A stretch of 64,000 nucleotides of DNA from contig NZ_CP048810.1 of the NCBI RefSeq assembly GCF_013347965.1, forward strand, positions 2,914,001 to 2,978,000, written 5' to 3'. The position numbers were made by a program, and so were the translations under genes. The DNA comes from Pseudomonas bijieensis (GTDB lineage Bacteria; Pseudomonadota; Gammaproteobacteria; Pseudomonadales; Pseudomonadaceae). The notes under the pieces were generated by a model. The model was not told where the DNA came from. It did no database searches and saw only the letters and a program-made list of their open reading frames with translations. Positions 10,501 to 18,903 of this stretch are shown one piece after another; the stretch's first letter is position 1, and every line of letters begins with the position of its first letter.

Positions 10501-10599
10501 CTTGGTGTAGGAAAGCGCGCCAACGATGGCCAGCAACAGCATCAGGAACAGTACGATCTGGCGGTTGCGCAGCGCCCATTCGGAAAGATTGAAACCCAT
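7534..10599 (-). CDS. mexK: RND efflux pump inner-membrane protein, MexK-like
   Basis: 1021-residue HAE1-type RND proton antiporter. It has an N-terminal TM helix (NRQIVLFLMLLLAIVGALS), a first periplasmic porter loop, TM2-7 with the proton-relay pair in LALGLLVDDAIIAVEMM (TM4, about residues 395-410), a second large loop, and a C-terminal six-TM block ending LTLLFLPALYAAWF. Length, divergent TetR gene and partner adaptor all match P. aeruginosa MexJK (MexK 1025 residues), which exports triclosan and erythromycin with OpmH/OprM. Substrates here are inferred only. Six bases separate it from the upstream adaptor gene. No outer-membrane channel gene is linked, as in mexJK. Confidence 0.85.
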   Translation of the reverse strand: MGFNLSEWALRNRQIVLFLMLLLAIVGALSYTKLGQSEDPPFTFKAMVIRTNWPGATAEEVSRQVTERIEKKLMETGDYERIVSFSRPGESQVTFMARDSLHSAQIPELWYQIRKKISDIRHTLPPGIQGPFFNDEFGTTFGNIYALTGDGFDYAVLKDYADRIQIQLQRVKDVGKVELIGLQDEKIWIELSNVKLATLGLPLAAVQQALEEQNAVSTAGFFETDSERLQLRVSGNFQSVEEIRNFPIRVADRTFRISDVADVRRGFNDPPAPRMRFMGEDAIGLAVAMKDGGDILVLGKALEVDFARIQDTLPAGMQLRKVSDQPAAVKTGVGEFVQVLVEALTIVLLVSFFSLGLRTGMVVALAIPLVLAMTFAAMYYLGIGLHKISLGALVLALGLLVDDAIIAVEMMAIKMEQGFDRIKAASFAWTSTAFPMLTGTLITAAGFLPIATAQSGTGEYTRSIFQVVTLALLASWVAAVVFVPYLGEKLLPDLAKIHAAKHGTADGQTDPYGTPFYQRVRRMVEWCVRRRKTVLTLTVLLFVGSVVLFRFVPQQFFPASGRLELMVDLKLQEGASLSNTAEQVKRLEALLKDHAGIDNYVAYVGTGSPRFYLPLDQQLPASSFAQFVVLAKTIEDREPLRSWLITTLNEQFPTLRSRVTRLENGPPVGYPVQFRVTGEHIEVVRALARKVATKVRENPYVANVHLDWEEPSKVVYLNVDQDRARALGVSTANLASFLRSSLTGSSVSQYREDNELIEILLRGTVHERTELSLLSSLAVPTDNGRSVALSQIATLEYGFEEGVIWHRNRLPSVTVRADIYGKEQPATLVQQIFPTLDPIRAELPSGYLLEVGGTVEDSARGQKSVNAGVPLFIVVVLTLLMLQLRSFSRTAMVFLTAPLGLIGVTLFLLVFRQPFGFVAMLGTIALSGMIMRNSVILVDQIEQDIKAGLSPWQAIIEATVRRFRPIVLTALAAVLAMIPLSRSLFFGPMAVAIMGGLIVATALTLLFLPALYAAWFRVKKT

Positions 10600-10605
10600 C
10601 GTGGA

Positions 10606-11706
10606 TTACTCCTTCGCCGTCAGGTTGACCACGCGGTTGGAGCGATCCACCGGCCGCACCTGCTGGCCGTCGAGGAGCACATGCACGCCGGCCGCCACCA
10701 CCCAGTCGTCGGGGCTGAGGCCTTCAAGCACCGGAACGGTCTTTTCGCCGAAAGCGCCGACCCGGACCGGGACCTTTTTCAGCGTGTTGTCGGCGTTGAC
10801 GACCCAGACATAGGTCGCGCCATTTTCAGCCGTCAGGGCCGACAACGGCACCGACAGCGGCACCTTGTCGGCGGTCTGGATAAATACCCGGGCACTCTGG
10901 CCCAGCTCGGCCGGAACACTGCCGGCAGTGAAGGCCACCCGGGCGGCGAAGGTACGGGACCTGGGGTCGGCGGCCGGCGACAGTTCGCGAATGCGTCCGC
11001 TGAAACGCTGGTTGGGCTGGCTCCACAGTTCGACCGAAACCGGCTGGCCGATCTTGAACCGGCCAAACCCCTGTTCCGGGAGGCTGATCAACACTTCACG
11101 CTCGCCATCGGTGGCCAGGGTGAAGACGGTTTGCCCGGCCGACACCACCTGCCCAACCTCCACCGAACGCCGGGCGACCACGCCATCCTGGGGCGCACGC
11201 AGCACCGAATAACTGGCCTGGTTGTTGGCGACATCGAACTCGGCCTTGATCTGCTTGAGCCGCGCAGTGCCTGAGCGGTAAAGGTTTTCGGCGTTGTCGT
11301 ACTGGGAACGGCTGACCATCTGCCGCTCCATCAAGGTCTTGTAGCGATCACGCTCGGCGCGGACCAGGTTCAGGTTGGCCTCGGCGGCGGCGACCTGGGC
11401 ACGGGTCGCTTCCAGTTGCAGGCGCACATCCTCGGGATCGAGTTCGGCCAGCGGTTGATTGGCCTTGACCCGCTGCCCCTCTTCGACCAGCCGTCGGCTC
11501 ACCTTGCCGCCAATGCGAAAGGCCAGGTCGGGCTCGAATCGGGCCCGCACTTCGCCAGGGTAACTGTCCATCGCCTGGGCCGACGGCTCGGGCTTGACCA
11601 CCATGGCAGGGCGCACGGCGACGGGCACCGGCTCGTCATGACCGCACGCAGACAATAAAAAAGCCAGGGTGACTGGCACGGCGAGGGGCAGGGCATAGCG
11701 GAACAT
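10606..11706 (-). CDS. mexJ: RND efflux periplasmic adaptor lipoprotein, MexJ-like
   Basis: 366-residue membrane-fusion protein. The lipoprotein signal has lipobox LSAC (Cys21), so it is anchored in the inner membrane facing the periplasm. The lipoyl half-motifs are FRIGGKVSRRLVEEGQRVKA (about 67-86) and LRAPQDGVVARRSVEVGQVV (about 165-185). They flank a coiled-coil hairpin (TRAQVAAAEANLNLVRAERD). The beta-barrel and membrane-proximal domains follow. It bridges the pump to an outer-membrane channel encoded elsewhere. Size matches MexJ (367). Transcribed divergently from the TetR gene across 94 bases that hold a perfect operator-like palindrome. Confidence 0.87.
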   Translation of the reverse strand: MFRYALPLAVPVTLAFLLSACGHDEPVPVAVRPAMVVKPEPSAQAMDSYPGEVRARFEPDLAFRIGGKVSRRLVEEGQRVKANQPLAELDPEDVRLQLEATRAQVAAAEANLNLVRAERDRYKTLMERQMVSRSQYDNAENLYRSGTARLKQIKAEFDVANNQASYSVLRAPQDGVVARRSVEVGQVVSAGQTVFTLATDGEREVLISLPEQGFGRFKIGQPVSVELWSQPNQRFSGRIRELSPAADPRSRTFAARVAFTAGSVPAELGQSARVFIQTADKVPLSVPLSALTAENGATYVWVVNADNTLKKVPVRVGAFGEKTVPVLEGLSPDDWVVAAGVHVLLDGQQVRPVDRSNRVVNLTAKE

Positions 11707-11743
11707 GGCGAGTGACCTTTCGCTAATGGTGCTTGGAATAATT

Positions 11744-11757
11744 ATACTGACGAGTAT
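11744..11757. promoter_or_regulatory. Candidate TetR-family operator between mexJ and mexL
   Basis: ATACT-GACG-AGTAT is a perfect 5-bp inverted repeat with a 4-base spacer. It sits inside an AT-rich 60-base stretch in the 94-base divergent promoter region. A half-similar CAGTCCAGTAT follows at about 11779. MexL-type repressors bind this intergenic region in P. aeruginosa, so this palindrome is the best candidate; binding is inferred. Confidence 0.5.
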
Positions 11758-11800
11758 GTTATTAATAGCAAACTCACCAGTCCAGTATTAAAGCGAAGAA

Positions 11801-12436
11801 ATGTCGAACAATCTTTCCCCCCCCAGCGGCCCCGGTCGCCCGAAGGATCTGGCCAAGCGCCAGGCCATTCTCGACGCAGCGAAACGCCTGTTCGTGAGCA
11901 TGGGTTACGCCAGCACCAGCATGGACGCCGTCGCCACCGAGGCGGGGGTGTCGAAGCTGACCGTCTATAGCCACTTCACCGATAAGGAAACGCTGTTTTC
12001 CGCTGCCGTGATCGCCAAGTGCGAAGAACAGGTGCCGCCGCTGTTTTTCGAATGGCCGGACGGCGTTCTGATCGAACACGTGTTGCTGAACATTGCCCGT
12101 GGTTTTCACCAGCTCGTCAGCAGCGAGGAATCGGTGAACCTGCATCGGGTGATCATGGCCCTGGGTAGCCAGGATCCGAAACTCTCGGCGATTTTCTACG
12201 AAGCCGGCCCGCAGCGGATGCTCTCAGGCATGGAACGCCTGTTGACCAAGGTCAACCAGAGCGGCGCCCTGAGCATCGACAAACCGCGCAATGCCGCCGA
12301 GCATTTCTTCTGTCTGATCAAGGGCGCGGCGAACTTTCGCCTATTGTATGGCTGCGGCGCGCCACTGGAGCCTGAAGCGGCCGAGAGTCATGTACAGGAA
12401 GTGGTGGGGTTGTTTATGCGGGCTTATCGGCCTTAG
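11801..12436 (+). CDS. mexL: TetR-family repressor, MexL-like
   Basis: 211 residues. The N-terminal TetR DNA-binding domain runs from about residue 14 to 60: AKRQAILDAAKRLFVSMGYA, then the helix-turn-helix MDAVATEAGVSKLTVYSHF and DKETLF. The C-terminal part is a ligand-binding/dimer domain (helical, RVIMALGSQDPKLSAIFYEA). Size and divergent position relative to the pump genes match MexL (212 residues), a repressor of mexJK and of itself. CGAAGAA precedes the ATG weakly. The inducer is unknown. Confidence 0.83.
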   Translation: MSNNLSPPSGPGRPKDLAKRQAILDAAKRLFVSMGYASTSMDAVATEAGVSKLTVYSHFTDKETLFSAAVIAKCEEQVPPLFFEWPDGVLIEHVLLNIARGFHQLVSSEESVNLHRVIMALGSQDPKLSAIFYEAGPQRMLSGMERLLTKVNQSGALSIDKPRNAAEHFFCLIKGAANFRLLYGCGAPLEPEAAESHVQEVVGLFMRAYRP

Positions 12437-12472
12437 CTCGACCAATGGCCCTTCGCTAGCTGGAAGGGCCTC

Positions 12473-12565
12473 ATCGCGAGCAGGCTCGCTCCCACAGTTT
12501 GATCGAGAAGGCTCACAGAGTCTGTGTTCACCAGCGATTCCTGTGGGAGCGAGCCTGCTCGCGAT
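12473..12565. repeat. Pair of class A REPs in tail-to-tail order
   Basis: Left unit ATCGCGAGCAGGCTCGCTCCCACAG (12473-12497) and right unit CTGTGGGAGCGAGCCTGCTCGCGAT (12541-12565) are inverted, but in the opposite order from the other pairs: here the CCCACAG ends face each other. It lies between the convergent ends of mexL and rsmJ. Confidence 0.85.
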
Positions 12566-12580
12566 GCAGGCGCCGCGGTC

Positions 12581-13363
12581 TCAGGCCTTGAGCGCTTTCT
12601 TCGGGTAGATGTCGTAGCGACTGGACTTGCCATCGAGCCCATGGCTCGGCTTCGGCCCTTCGATGCACGGGGCCTTGCGCGGACGCTTGACCACCACCCG
12701 GTGAGTCGCCAGCGCCAGGGCCGCGGCGAGCAGCGCCGGGGCGTCCGGGTCATCGCCCACCAGGGGCCGGAACAGGCGCATTTCCTTCTTCACCAGGGCG
12801 GTTTTCTCACGATGGGGAAACATCGGGTCCAGGTAGATCACCTGGGGCGGTTCGCCTTCCCAGTTGCGCATCACTTCGATGGAGTTGCCCTGGAGCAAAC
12901 GCATGCGCGCCACGATCGGCGCCACGTCGAAGTCTTCCGCCCCACGGGCCAGGCCATCCTCCAGCAGGGCCCCGATCAGCGGTTGACGCTCGATCAGGCT
13001 CATTTCGCAGCCCAGGCTGGCCAGCACGAACGCGTCCTTGCCCAACCCGGCCGTGGCATCCAGCACCCGCGGGCGCACACCCTGGGCGACCCCGACGGCC
13101 TTGGCGATCATCTGACCACTGCCACCGCCGTACAACCGACGATGAGCCGCCCCGCCCTCGACGAAGTCCACCCGCACCGGTCCTGGCGCGTCCGGGCCCA
13201 GTTGCTGCAGTTGCAGGCCCTGCTCGCCGACCTGCAAGGCAAACTCGCCATCGTCCACCTGCAAAGGCAGGCCAAGCCGCTGCGCCCAACGCTCGGCCTG
13301 CGGCTGGAAGGCCGGGGCCAGGGCTTCGACATGGATGCGGCAGGCCACAGGTTGCTCACTCAT
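12581..13363 (-). CDS. rsmJ: 16S rRNA (guanine1516-N2)-methyltransferase RsmJ
   Basis: 260-residue SAM-dependent methyltransferase of the RsmJ (YhiQ, DUF548) family, which methylates N2 of G1516 in 16S rRNA. The SAM site is [20 protein letters not shown] (about 100-119). The substrate-base motif region is [20 protein letters not shown] (about 185-204), with the DPMFP signature typical of RsmJ. A longer frame extends upstream, but [15 protein letters not shown] at 13363 is the natural N-terminus of the family. The ribosome site is weak. It is divergent from the repeat-protein gene. Confidence 0.9.
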   Translation of the reverse strand: MSEQPVACRIHVEALAPAFQPQAERWAQRLGLPLQVDDGEFALQVGEQGLQLQQLGPDAPGPVRVDFVEGGAAHRRLYGGGSGQMIAKAVGVAQGVRPRVLDATAGLGKDAFVLASLGCEMSLIERQPLIGALLEDGLARGAEDFDVAPIVARMRLLQGNSIEVMRNWEGEPPQVIYLDPMFPHREKTALVKKEMRLFRPLVGDDPDAPALLAAALALATHRVVVKRPRKAPCIEGPKPSHGLDGKSSRYDIYPKKALKA

Positions 13364-13455
13364 GAAAAACACGCTCAAAAAATTAATGATCGGCAAAAAT
13401 GGCCGATAACAAAGGTGAACGGCATTTTGCCAGAGCTGAGCGTCGACCGAGAAAA

Positions 13456-14076
13456 ATGTCAGACATTCAATCCACATCGATAGGCGTTATCTCCCCTTAC
13501 GGCGATTACAGCCTGCGTAACACCCAAGCGCTGAGCGGCGTCAGTCACCTGTGGCAGGACTTTTTTGCCCGGGCCCTGGCCGATCAACTGGGGGATAACG
13601 CACCGGCGCCTGGCAGCTACCAGCCAGTGGCCCTCGATGAGGCTGTTGAACCGACCCTCGGCGCTGAGCTGCTGGAGCACATCGTCAGCCAACGCACCTG
13701 CGAAGTGACCGAAACACCGGTCAAGCCGCCTGAGCCGTTGTTCCTGCCCATCGCCGAATTCGAACTCGACCTGCTGGACAAGCCCTTCCCGCCCTTCCCA
13801 GAGGAAGAAATCGCTGCCCAGCAAAAACAGCAGACCTTCGAGAGCAACTGGGTTCGCCCACTCGTCCTCGCCGCTGGCCAACCGCTGCCGGAACCCGGCC
13901 CGGCACCGCAACCGCGCCCATTGCACCTGCCGATTGCCGAGTTCGAACTCGACCTGCTGGACAAGCCGTTCCCGCCCTTCCCGGAAGAGGAATTGGTGGC
14001 GCAACAGAAGCAACTGGACTTCGACATCCGCTGGGCACGCCCGATCGTGCTGCAGAACCTGCGTATCGCCGCCTGA
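13456..14076 (+). CDS. Protein of unknown function with two 45-residue internal repeats
   Basis: 206 residues, no signal peptide or membrane helix. I do not recognise the family. The first 45 residues ([20 protein letters not shown], then [14 protein letters not shown]) look like a small folded or docking segment. Residues about 95-139 and 156-199 are near-identical repeats built as [20 protein letters not shown], then E(I/L)xAQQKQ and WxRPxVL, joined by a Pro-rich linker ([11 protein letters not shown]). The motif is acidic and aromatic, which suggests two binding modules for a partner. AAAAATG at 13456 lacks a strong ribosome site; the next upstream in-frame start is at 13399. Divergent from rsmJ and convergent with the extensin-like gene. 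Confidence 0.75.
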   Translation: MSDIQSTSIGVISPYGDYSLRNTQALSGVSHLWQDFFARALADQLGDNAPAPGSYQPVALDEAVEPTLGAELLEHIVSQRTCEVTETPVKPPEPLFLPIAEFELDLLDKPFPPFPEEEIAAQQKQQTFESNWVRPLVLAAGQPLPEPGPAPQPRPLHLPIAEFELDLLDKPFPPFPEEELVAQQKQLDFDIRWARPIVLQNLRIAA

Positions 14077-14089
14077 CCCGCTCAGGACA

Positions 14090-14788
14090 CTAGCGGCAGA
14101 TCCACCATGGACCCACATCCAGATGAAAATGGTTGCGGTGCGCCGCGTTGTAATCCGGACTCAAGACCACACTGAACATATCGCAGGCGCCATCGCGGGC
14201 CTGGCGTAGAAACCGTGCATCGGCATTGTCCTTGGGCCAGTCCCTGAGCACGCTGACCGTGCGGCCATCGGCCAGGCGAAACCCGGCGATGTCCAACGCA
14301 CTGGCGGTAGCATGCTGGCTGCGCGCGCCGCTCTCACGCCCGTACATGTTGCGGCAGGCGAAACTGCCCAGGTGATCGACCCGCGTCACTTTCTGCCCGT
14401 AGACCGCCATTGCCGCCGGCTGCAACCCATGGCGCTCGAACAGCGCGAACGCTACCGCCAACGGGCAACTGGCGAGGAAACTGCTGCTCAGCGCCACCTC
14501 ACCGCCCTGCACCCTCAGCACGTTGGTCAGCGGGCACGTCGAATTGGCGCCGCTGTCCGCCTGGCGAGCGGTGCGCAGCCCCGAGGTGGCGAGGGCCTGA
14601 TCGCACAGCTGCGGGTCGTTGCGCAGGGCCATGAGCTTGAAGCGGGTCAGCAGGTTGGGCGCGAGATTGACGTCCAGGGGCGCCCAGGGATTCCATTGCG
14701 GCGGCAGCGCCACCCAACCGCGCCATACCCCCAGCCCTGCGAAACCAACAATCAGTGCCACTACCGCAAGAGCTTTCCAAAACCGCAC
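14090..14788 (-). CDS. Extensin-like family protein, membrane-anchored
   Basis: 232 residues from a GTG start preceded by GAGGC; the upstream ATG of the open frame has no ribosome site and gives an unlikely basic N-terminus. One N-terminal membrane segment (ALAVVALIVGFAGLGVW) anchors it in the inner membrane with the bulk in the periplasm. The C-terminal half is the bacterial extensin-like domain (PF06904 type): SQHATASALDIAGFRLADG and a terminal RNHFHLDVGPWW. These His/Asp residues resemble the zinc site of LAS/M15 D,D-peptidases, so action on peptidoglycan is possible but not shown. It ends 16 bases before the PEP-mutase-family gene's stop-proximal neighbour and is transcribed after it. Confidence 0.8.
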   Translation of the reverse strand: MRFWKALAVVALIVGFAGLGVWRGWVALPPQWNPWAPLDVNLAPNLLTRFKLMALRNDPQLCDQALATSGLRTARQADSGANSTCPLTNVLRVQGGEVALSSSFLASCPLAVAFALFERHGLQPAAMAVYGQKVTRVDHLGSFACRNMYGRESGARSQHATASALDIAGFRLADGRTVSVLRDWPKDNADARFLRQARDGACDMFSVVLSPDYNAAHRNHFHLDVGPWWICR

Positions 14789-14804
14789 GACAATGCCTCG
14801 GGCA

Positions 14805-15626
14805 TCAACCCTTGAATAATTGATTGGCCTGCTTGAACGGCATCGAGCGGCGGGTGAAAGTGAACGTGCCCTGTTGCTGGATTTCCTCGGCGGCGCGGAA
14901 GAACTCACCATACGCGGCCAGGGCCAACGCCGATCCAACGCTGATGCGCTTGACGCCCAATTCGCTCAACTGCGCGACGGACAGGTCCAGCGCCCCGGAC
15001 ATCAGCACGTTCACCGGTTTCGGCGCCACGGCCCGCACCACCGCAAGTACTTGTTCGGCGCTGCTCAGCCCCGGGGCGTACAACACGTCGGCCCCCGCGT
15101 CCGCGAAGGCCTTCAGGCGGCCAATGGTGTCATCCAGGTCCGGATTGCCGTGCAGGAAGTTTTCCGCCCGGGCCGTCAGCAGGAAGGGATACGGCAAACC
15201 GCGTACGGCGTCGGCAGCGGCCTTGACCCGCGCCACGGCATGTTCGAAGCAATAGATCGGGCTGTCTTCGCGCCCCGTGGCATCCTCGATCGAACCACCC
15301 ACCGCACCGGCCTTCGCCGCACGGAGCAAGTTACGCGCACACTCCTCGGGCGCATCGGCAAAACCGTTCTCCAGATCGACGGCCACCGGCAGATCAGTAG
15401 CGGCCACAATCGCTCGCACGTTAGCCAATGTGTCATCCAGGCCCAGTGCACCATCGGGCCGTCCCAAGGAAAAGGCATGGCCGGCACTGGTGGTCGCCAG
15501 GGCTTCAAAGCCGAGGCTGGCCAGCATTTTGGCCGAACCGGCATCCCATGGGTTGGGAATGACAAAAGCCCCTTCGCGTTCGTGCAAGGCCTTGAACGCC
15601 TGGGCTCGACGGGTTTGCGCATCCAT
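14805..15626 (-). CDS. Isocitrate lyase/PEP mutase family enzyme
   Basis: 273 residues of the ICL/PEPM TIM-barrel superfamily, which make or break C-C or P-C bonds next to a carboxylate. Visible: FVIPNPWDAGSAKMLASLGF (about 20-40), ATTSAGHAFSLGRPDG, the metal/substrate segment VAVDLENGFADAPEE (about 80-94) and GGSIEDATG. The KKCGH catalytic loop of isocitrate lyase is absent, so it belongs to the oxaloacetate-decarboxylase or PEP-mutase-like group. The substrate cannot be told from sequence. CAGGAG lies before the ATG. It is followed closely by the extensin-like gene (17 bases), probably the same transcript. Confidence 0.82.
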   Translation of the reverse strand: MDAQTRRAQAFKALHEREGAFVIPNPWDAGSAKMLASLGFEALATTSAGHAFSLGRPDGALGLDDTLANVRAIVAATDLPVAVDLENGFADAPEECARNLLRAAKAGAVGGSIEDATGREDSPIYCFEHAVARVKAAADAVRGLPYPFLLTARAENFLHGNPDLDDTIGRLKAFADAGADVLYAPGLSSAEQVLAVVRAVAPKPVNVLMSGALDLSVAQLSELGVKRISVGSALALAAYGEFFRAAEEIQQQGTFTFTRRSMPFKQANQLFKG

Positions 15627-15657
15627 GAGTTCGCTCCTGAGCAGAGAGGAAGTGGCC

Positions 15658-16518
15658 TCAGAGCAAACCCAGTTGCTCGGCGGCGGGCTCTCTATATAGC
15701 TCAGGCAGGGCCGGCAAGCCAGGCAATCGACGCATCAATCGGCTGTGGAAGTGTTGCGCGAGCCGGGCCGCCAGCAGGTTGTCGGCGGTGTGCAGGAAAA
15801 TATAGGGCGTGCGCCCTTCTTCGATCCACCCGGCGATTTTTTCCACCCAGGGCGTCAGGAACGGCTCGTTGGCCTCCAGCACCGGATGGCCGATGAAGCG
15901 CACTTGCGGACATTGGGTGAACGCCGCAGGCCGGGGCGGTACCCGGGGCTTTTTCGATTGTGCGTGGAGCACGGCGGGATCGGGCGAAGTGCAACTGAAC
16001 AAGGCCCGGGGATCGAGGCAGATGCGTTCGACACCGCGATCGAGCAACAGGCGATTGAGACGTCGTTCGGCATCGCCCTTGGCGAAGAACTCATCATGAC
16101 GGACCTCCACGGCCAAGGGCTGCTGCAAGGCGTCGATGAACCCCGCCAGCTCCGGCAACCGATTCGGGGTAAAGGCCTTGGACAGTTGCAGCCAGTACGG
16201 CGAGACACGCTCGCCCAAAGGACTGAGCAGTTGCAGGAAGGTTTCGGTGGCCGTCAGGCGCTCACGCAAATCACCGTTGTGGCTGATGTCACCGGGAAAC
16301 TTGGCGGTGAAGCGAAAGTGCTCGGGCATGGTTTCTGCCCACCGCTGCACGACGGCCGCAGACGGGCTGGCGTAGAAGGTCGTATTGCCTTCCACGGCAT
16401 TGAACACTTGGCAATAGAGATTCAGGAAGTCGGTGCTTTTGGCGTCCTGGGGATAAAGATAATCGCGCCAGGCGTTTTCGCTCCAGGAGGGGCAGCCCAG
16501 GTAGTAAGGCAATACCAT
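15658..16518 (-). CDS. DUF72 domain protein (YecE family)
   Basis: 286 residues of the DUF72/YecE TIM-barrel family. Typical features are LGCPSWSENAWRDYLYP at the N-terminus, FNAVEGNTTFYASPS, FRFTAKFPGDISH and a C-terminal PYIFLHTADNLLAARLA. Function is unknown. The chosen ATG at 16518 (MVLPYYLGCPSW) overlaps the stop of the upstream small gene by one base (TGATG), so translation is coupled. The start 13 codons further upstream would overlap the neighbour more and has no ribosome site. Confidence 0.87.
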   Translation of the reverse strand: MVLPYYLGCPSWSENAWRDYLYPQDAKSTDFLNLYCQVFNAVEGNTTFYASPSAAVVQRWAETMPEHFRFTAKFPGDISHNGDLRERLTATETFLQLLSPLGERVSPYWLQLSKAFTPNRLPELAGFIDALQQPLAVEVRHDEFFAKGDAERRLNRLLLDRGVERICLDPRALFSCTSPDPAVLHAQSKKPRVPPRPAAFTQCPQVRFIGHPVLEANEPFLTPWVEKIAGWIEEGRTPYIFLHTADNLLAARLAQHFHSRLMRRLPGLPALPELYREPAAEQLGLL

Positions 16519-16826
16519 CAGATGTAGAGATCGAGTCCCAGCACTTCCATATCCCAATCGACGAAACCGGCGGTGCTCAGGTAGCTGGCCAGGGCCGTGG
16601 CGACACTGCGGCTCATCGCACGGTGATAAAGCATGTCTTGCTGACGGGCGGGAAGATTGCTCAGGCGTTGCGCGGAGGCTTTGGCGGCACGGGCGGCCAG
16701 TTGCTCTTCAGACGGAAACTCCAGTTCGCCATCGATATCATCGAAGGACTCCTGCTCAGCGATTTTGCCTGCACGAGGCTTGCGCTTGATGGGGTAGGAC
16801 TGGGATGAAACGCCGTCTATACGCAT
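16518..16826 (-). CDS. Small conserved protein coupled to the DUF72 gene
   Basis: 102 residues, soluble, strongly charged in the first half (KRKPRAGKIAEQESFDDID) and helical in the second (LSNLPARQQDMLYHRAMSRS). No known domain is recognised. It ends in DMEVLGLDLYI. The one-base stop/start overlap with the DUF72 gene indicates a two-gene operon and suggests related roles. Confidence 0.75.
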   Translation of the reverse strand: MRIDGVSSQSYPIKRKPRAGKIAEQESFDDIDGELEFPSEEQLAARAAKASAQRLSNLPARQQDMLYHRAMSRSVATALASYLSTAGFVDWDMEVLGLDLYI

Positions 16827-17195
16827 AACAGAATGCTCGGTATCAATGATGGCAATTTAGCGGCACTTTCGCAGCCGCGCAAATGCGCAAGTGATAACTA
16901 GAACACATAAAGCCTAAAAGGTTTAAAAACGGGCTGAAAAAGTGACGACTGGCAATATCAGGCGTGACTTTTGGGTGAGGAAATGACTTTTTAAGCGGAA
17001 TGATTTTGTTGGAGGGCGACTGACTTGGGGGCTGAGGGTGGGGAATGCCTTTGTGGCGAGGGGATTTATCCCCGCTGGGTGCGAAGCGCCCCCCCGACAT
17101 CTATGTGCCATGCACACATGGCGAGTGCTACGCACTCGAGCGGGGATAAATCCCCTCGCCACAGTGTGCTCACTTGAGAAATGGGGTGAGGTTTT
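16827..17195. other. 369-base intergenic region with one REP pair
   Basis: Holds the promoter of the small protein/DUF72 operon at its left end (AT-rich, about 16830-17000, no confident -35/-10) and a class B REP pair at 17052-17164. No open reading frame with a ribosome site was seen. Confidence 0.5.
17052..17164. repeat. REP pair, class B
   Basis: TGTGGCGAGGGGATTTATCC-CCGCTGGG and its inverted copy GCGGGGATAAATCCCCTCGCCACAG flank about 55 bases. This family differs from the GTGGGAGCGAGC units. It lies just after the 3' end of tsaB. Confidence 0.85.
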
Positions 17196-17873
17196 TTACC
17201 GCTCGGACTTGGGCGTTGCGACCTTGTCCCGCAGGTACACCGGTTGCGCATCGTCAGCCCGGATGGCTTCGCCACGCGCCCAGGCGAAGCGGGCCAGGGT
17301 TAGCAGGTCTTCGGCATGGGGCAGCATCGAGGCGTCCTGGCCGGTCAGGCTGACGGCAATCCGCTCGCCATAACCCCAACCGGTACCGGCGCCGAACCAG
17401 TCACCGTCGGCCCCGCTCGGCAAAGCCGCGGCTTCGGGTGGCAGTACTGCCTCAGCACCGACCAGGCGCATCTCACCGTCGGTTTCGCGATAGCAGCCCC
17501 AATACACCTCGTCCATGCGCGCATCGATGGCCGCCGCGACTTGGCGCGCTCCCTGTTCGCGCAAGGCACGCTGGGCCAGCACCGCCAGGTTCGACACCGG
17601 CAACACCGGCCGCTCCAACGCAAACGCCAGCCCCTGCACCACACCAATGGCGATGCGCACGCCGGTGAAAGCCCCCGGCCCGCGGCCAAAAGCAATCGCG
17701 TCCACGGCCTGCAAGGTCGTCCCGGCATCGCTGAGCAATTGCTGGATCATCGGCAACAGCTTCTGCGCGTGCAGGCGCGGGATCACCTCGTAATGGCTCG
17801 TGACCGTGCCGTCGTGCAGCAAGGCAACGGAGCAAGCTTCAGTCGCGGTGTCCAGGGCCAGCAAGGTACTCAT
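17196..17873 (-). CDS. tsaB: tRNA threonylcarbamoyladenosine biosynthesis protein TsaB
   Basis: 225-residue ASKHA-fold protein that partners TsaD (with TsaE) to place threonylcarbamoyl on A37 of ANN-decoding tRNAs. Signatures are LLALDTATEACSVALLHDG at the N-terminus, AIAFGRGPGAFTGVRIAIGV (about 62-81) and VLPVSNLAVLAQRA. TsaB lacks the metal-binding His pair of TsaD, as here. It is transcribed after adk on the minus strand, separated by a strong hairpin terminator, so it probably has its own promoter. Confidence 0.93.
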   Translation of the reverse strand: MSTLLALDTATEACSVALLHDGTVTSHYEVIPRLHAQKLLPMIQQLLSDAGTTLQAVDAIAFGRGPGAFTGVRIAIGVVQGLAFALERPVLPVSNLAVLAQRALREQGARQVAAAIDARMDEVYWGCYRETDGEMRLVGAEAVLPPEAAALPSGADGDWFGAGTGWGYGERIAVSLTGQDASMLPHAEDLLTLARFAWARGEAIRADDAQPVYLRDKVATPKSER

Positions 17874-17920
17874 CGATGTGTCCGTAAATCAGGTGGAAAA
17901 AAGTGCGCCAGTATAAACAA

Positions 17921-17944
17921 CTACGGCCCGCAAGCGGGCCGTAG
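17921..17944 (-). terminator. Intrinsic terminator after adk
   Basis: CTACGGCCCGC-AA-GCGGGCCGTAG is a perfect 11-bp stem with a two-base loop. On the minus strand it is followed by TTGTTTATAC. It is placed 23 bases after the adk stop. Confidence 0.8.
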
Positions 17945-17966
17945 TTAGTGCAACTGATCAGACTTT

Positions 17967-18713
<747 letters not shown>

Positions 18714-18860
18714 TCAAGATACACAGCAGGCCCGACCCACACAAGCCGCCGAAAGTCGGAGGAACCCGCGCCCGATACGACCTTCGGAGGGGGTAGCGAG
18801 AGTCGCAACCGGGCAACAAACTGTCGCCTGGCCGACCTGCTCCCTCCCCCACCGGACAAC

Positions 18861-18879
18861 GCCCGGGAACGCCGGGCGA
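18861..18879 (-). terminator. Possible terminator after ppc
   Basis: CGCCCGG-GAACG-CCGGGCG is a perfect 7-bp GC stem. It is 25 bases after the ppc stop on the minus strand, followed by only a weak TTGT stretch. The remaining 18615-18860 contains no feature I can support apart from the expected adk promoter. Confidence 0.45.
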
Positions 18880-18903
18880 GCCGTTTCGGTGCGCTGCCTA
18901 ACC

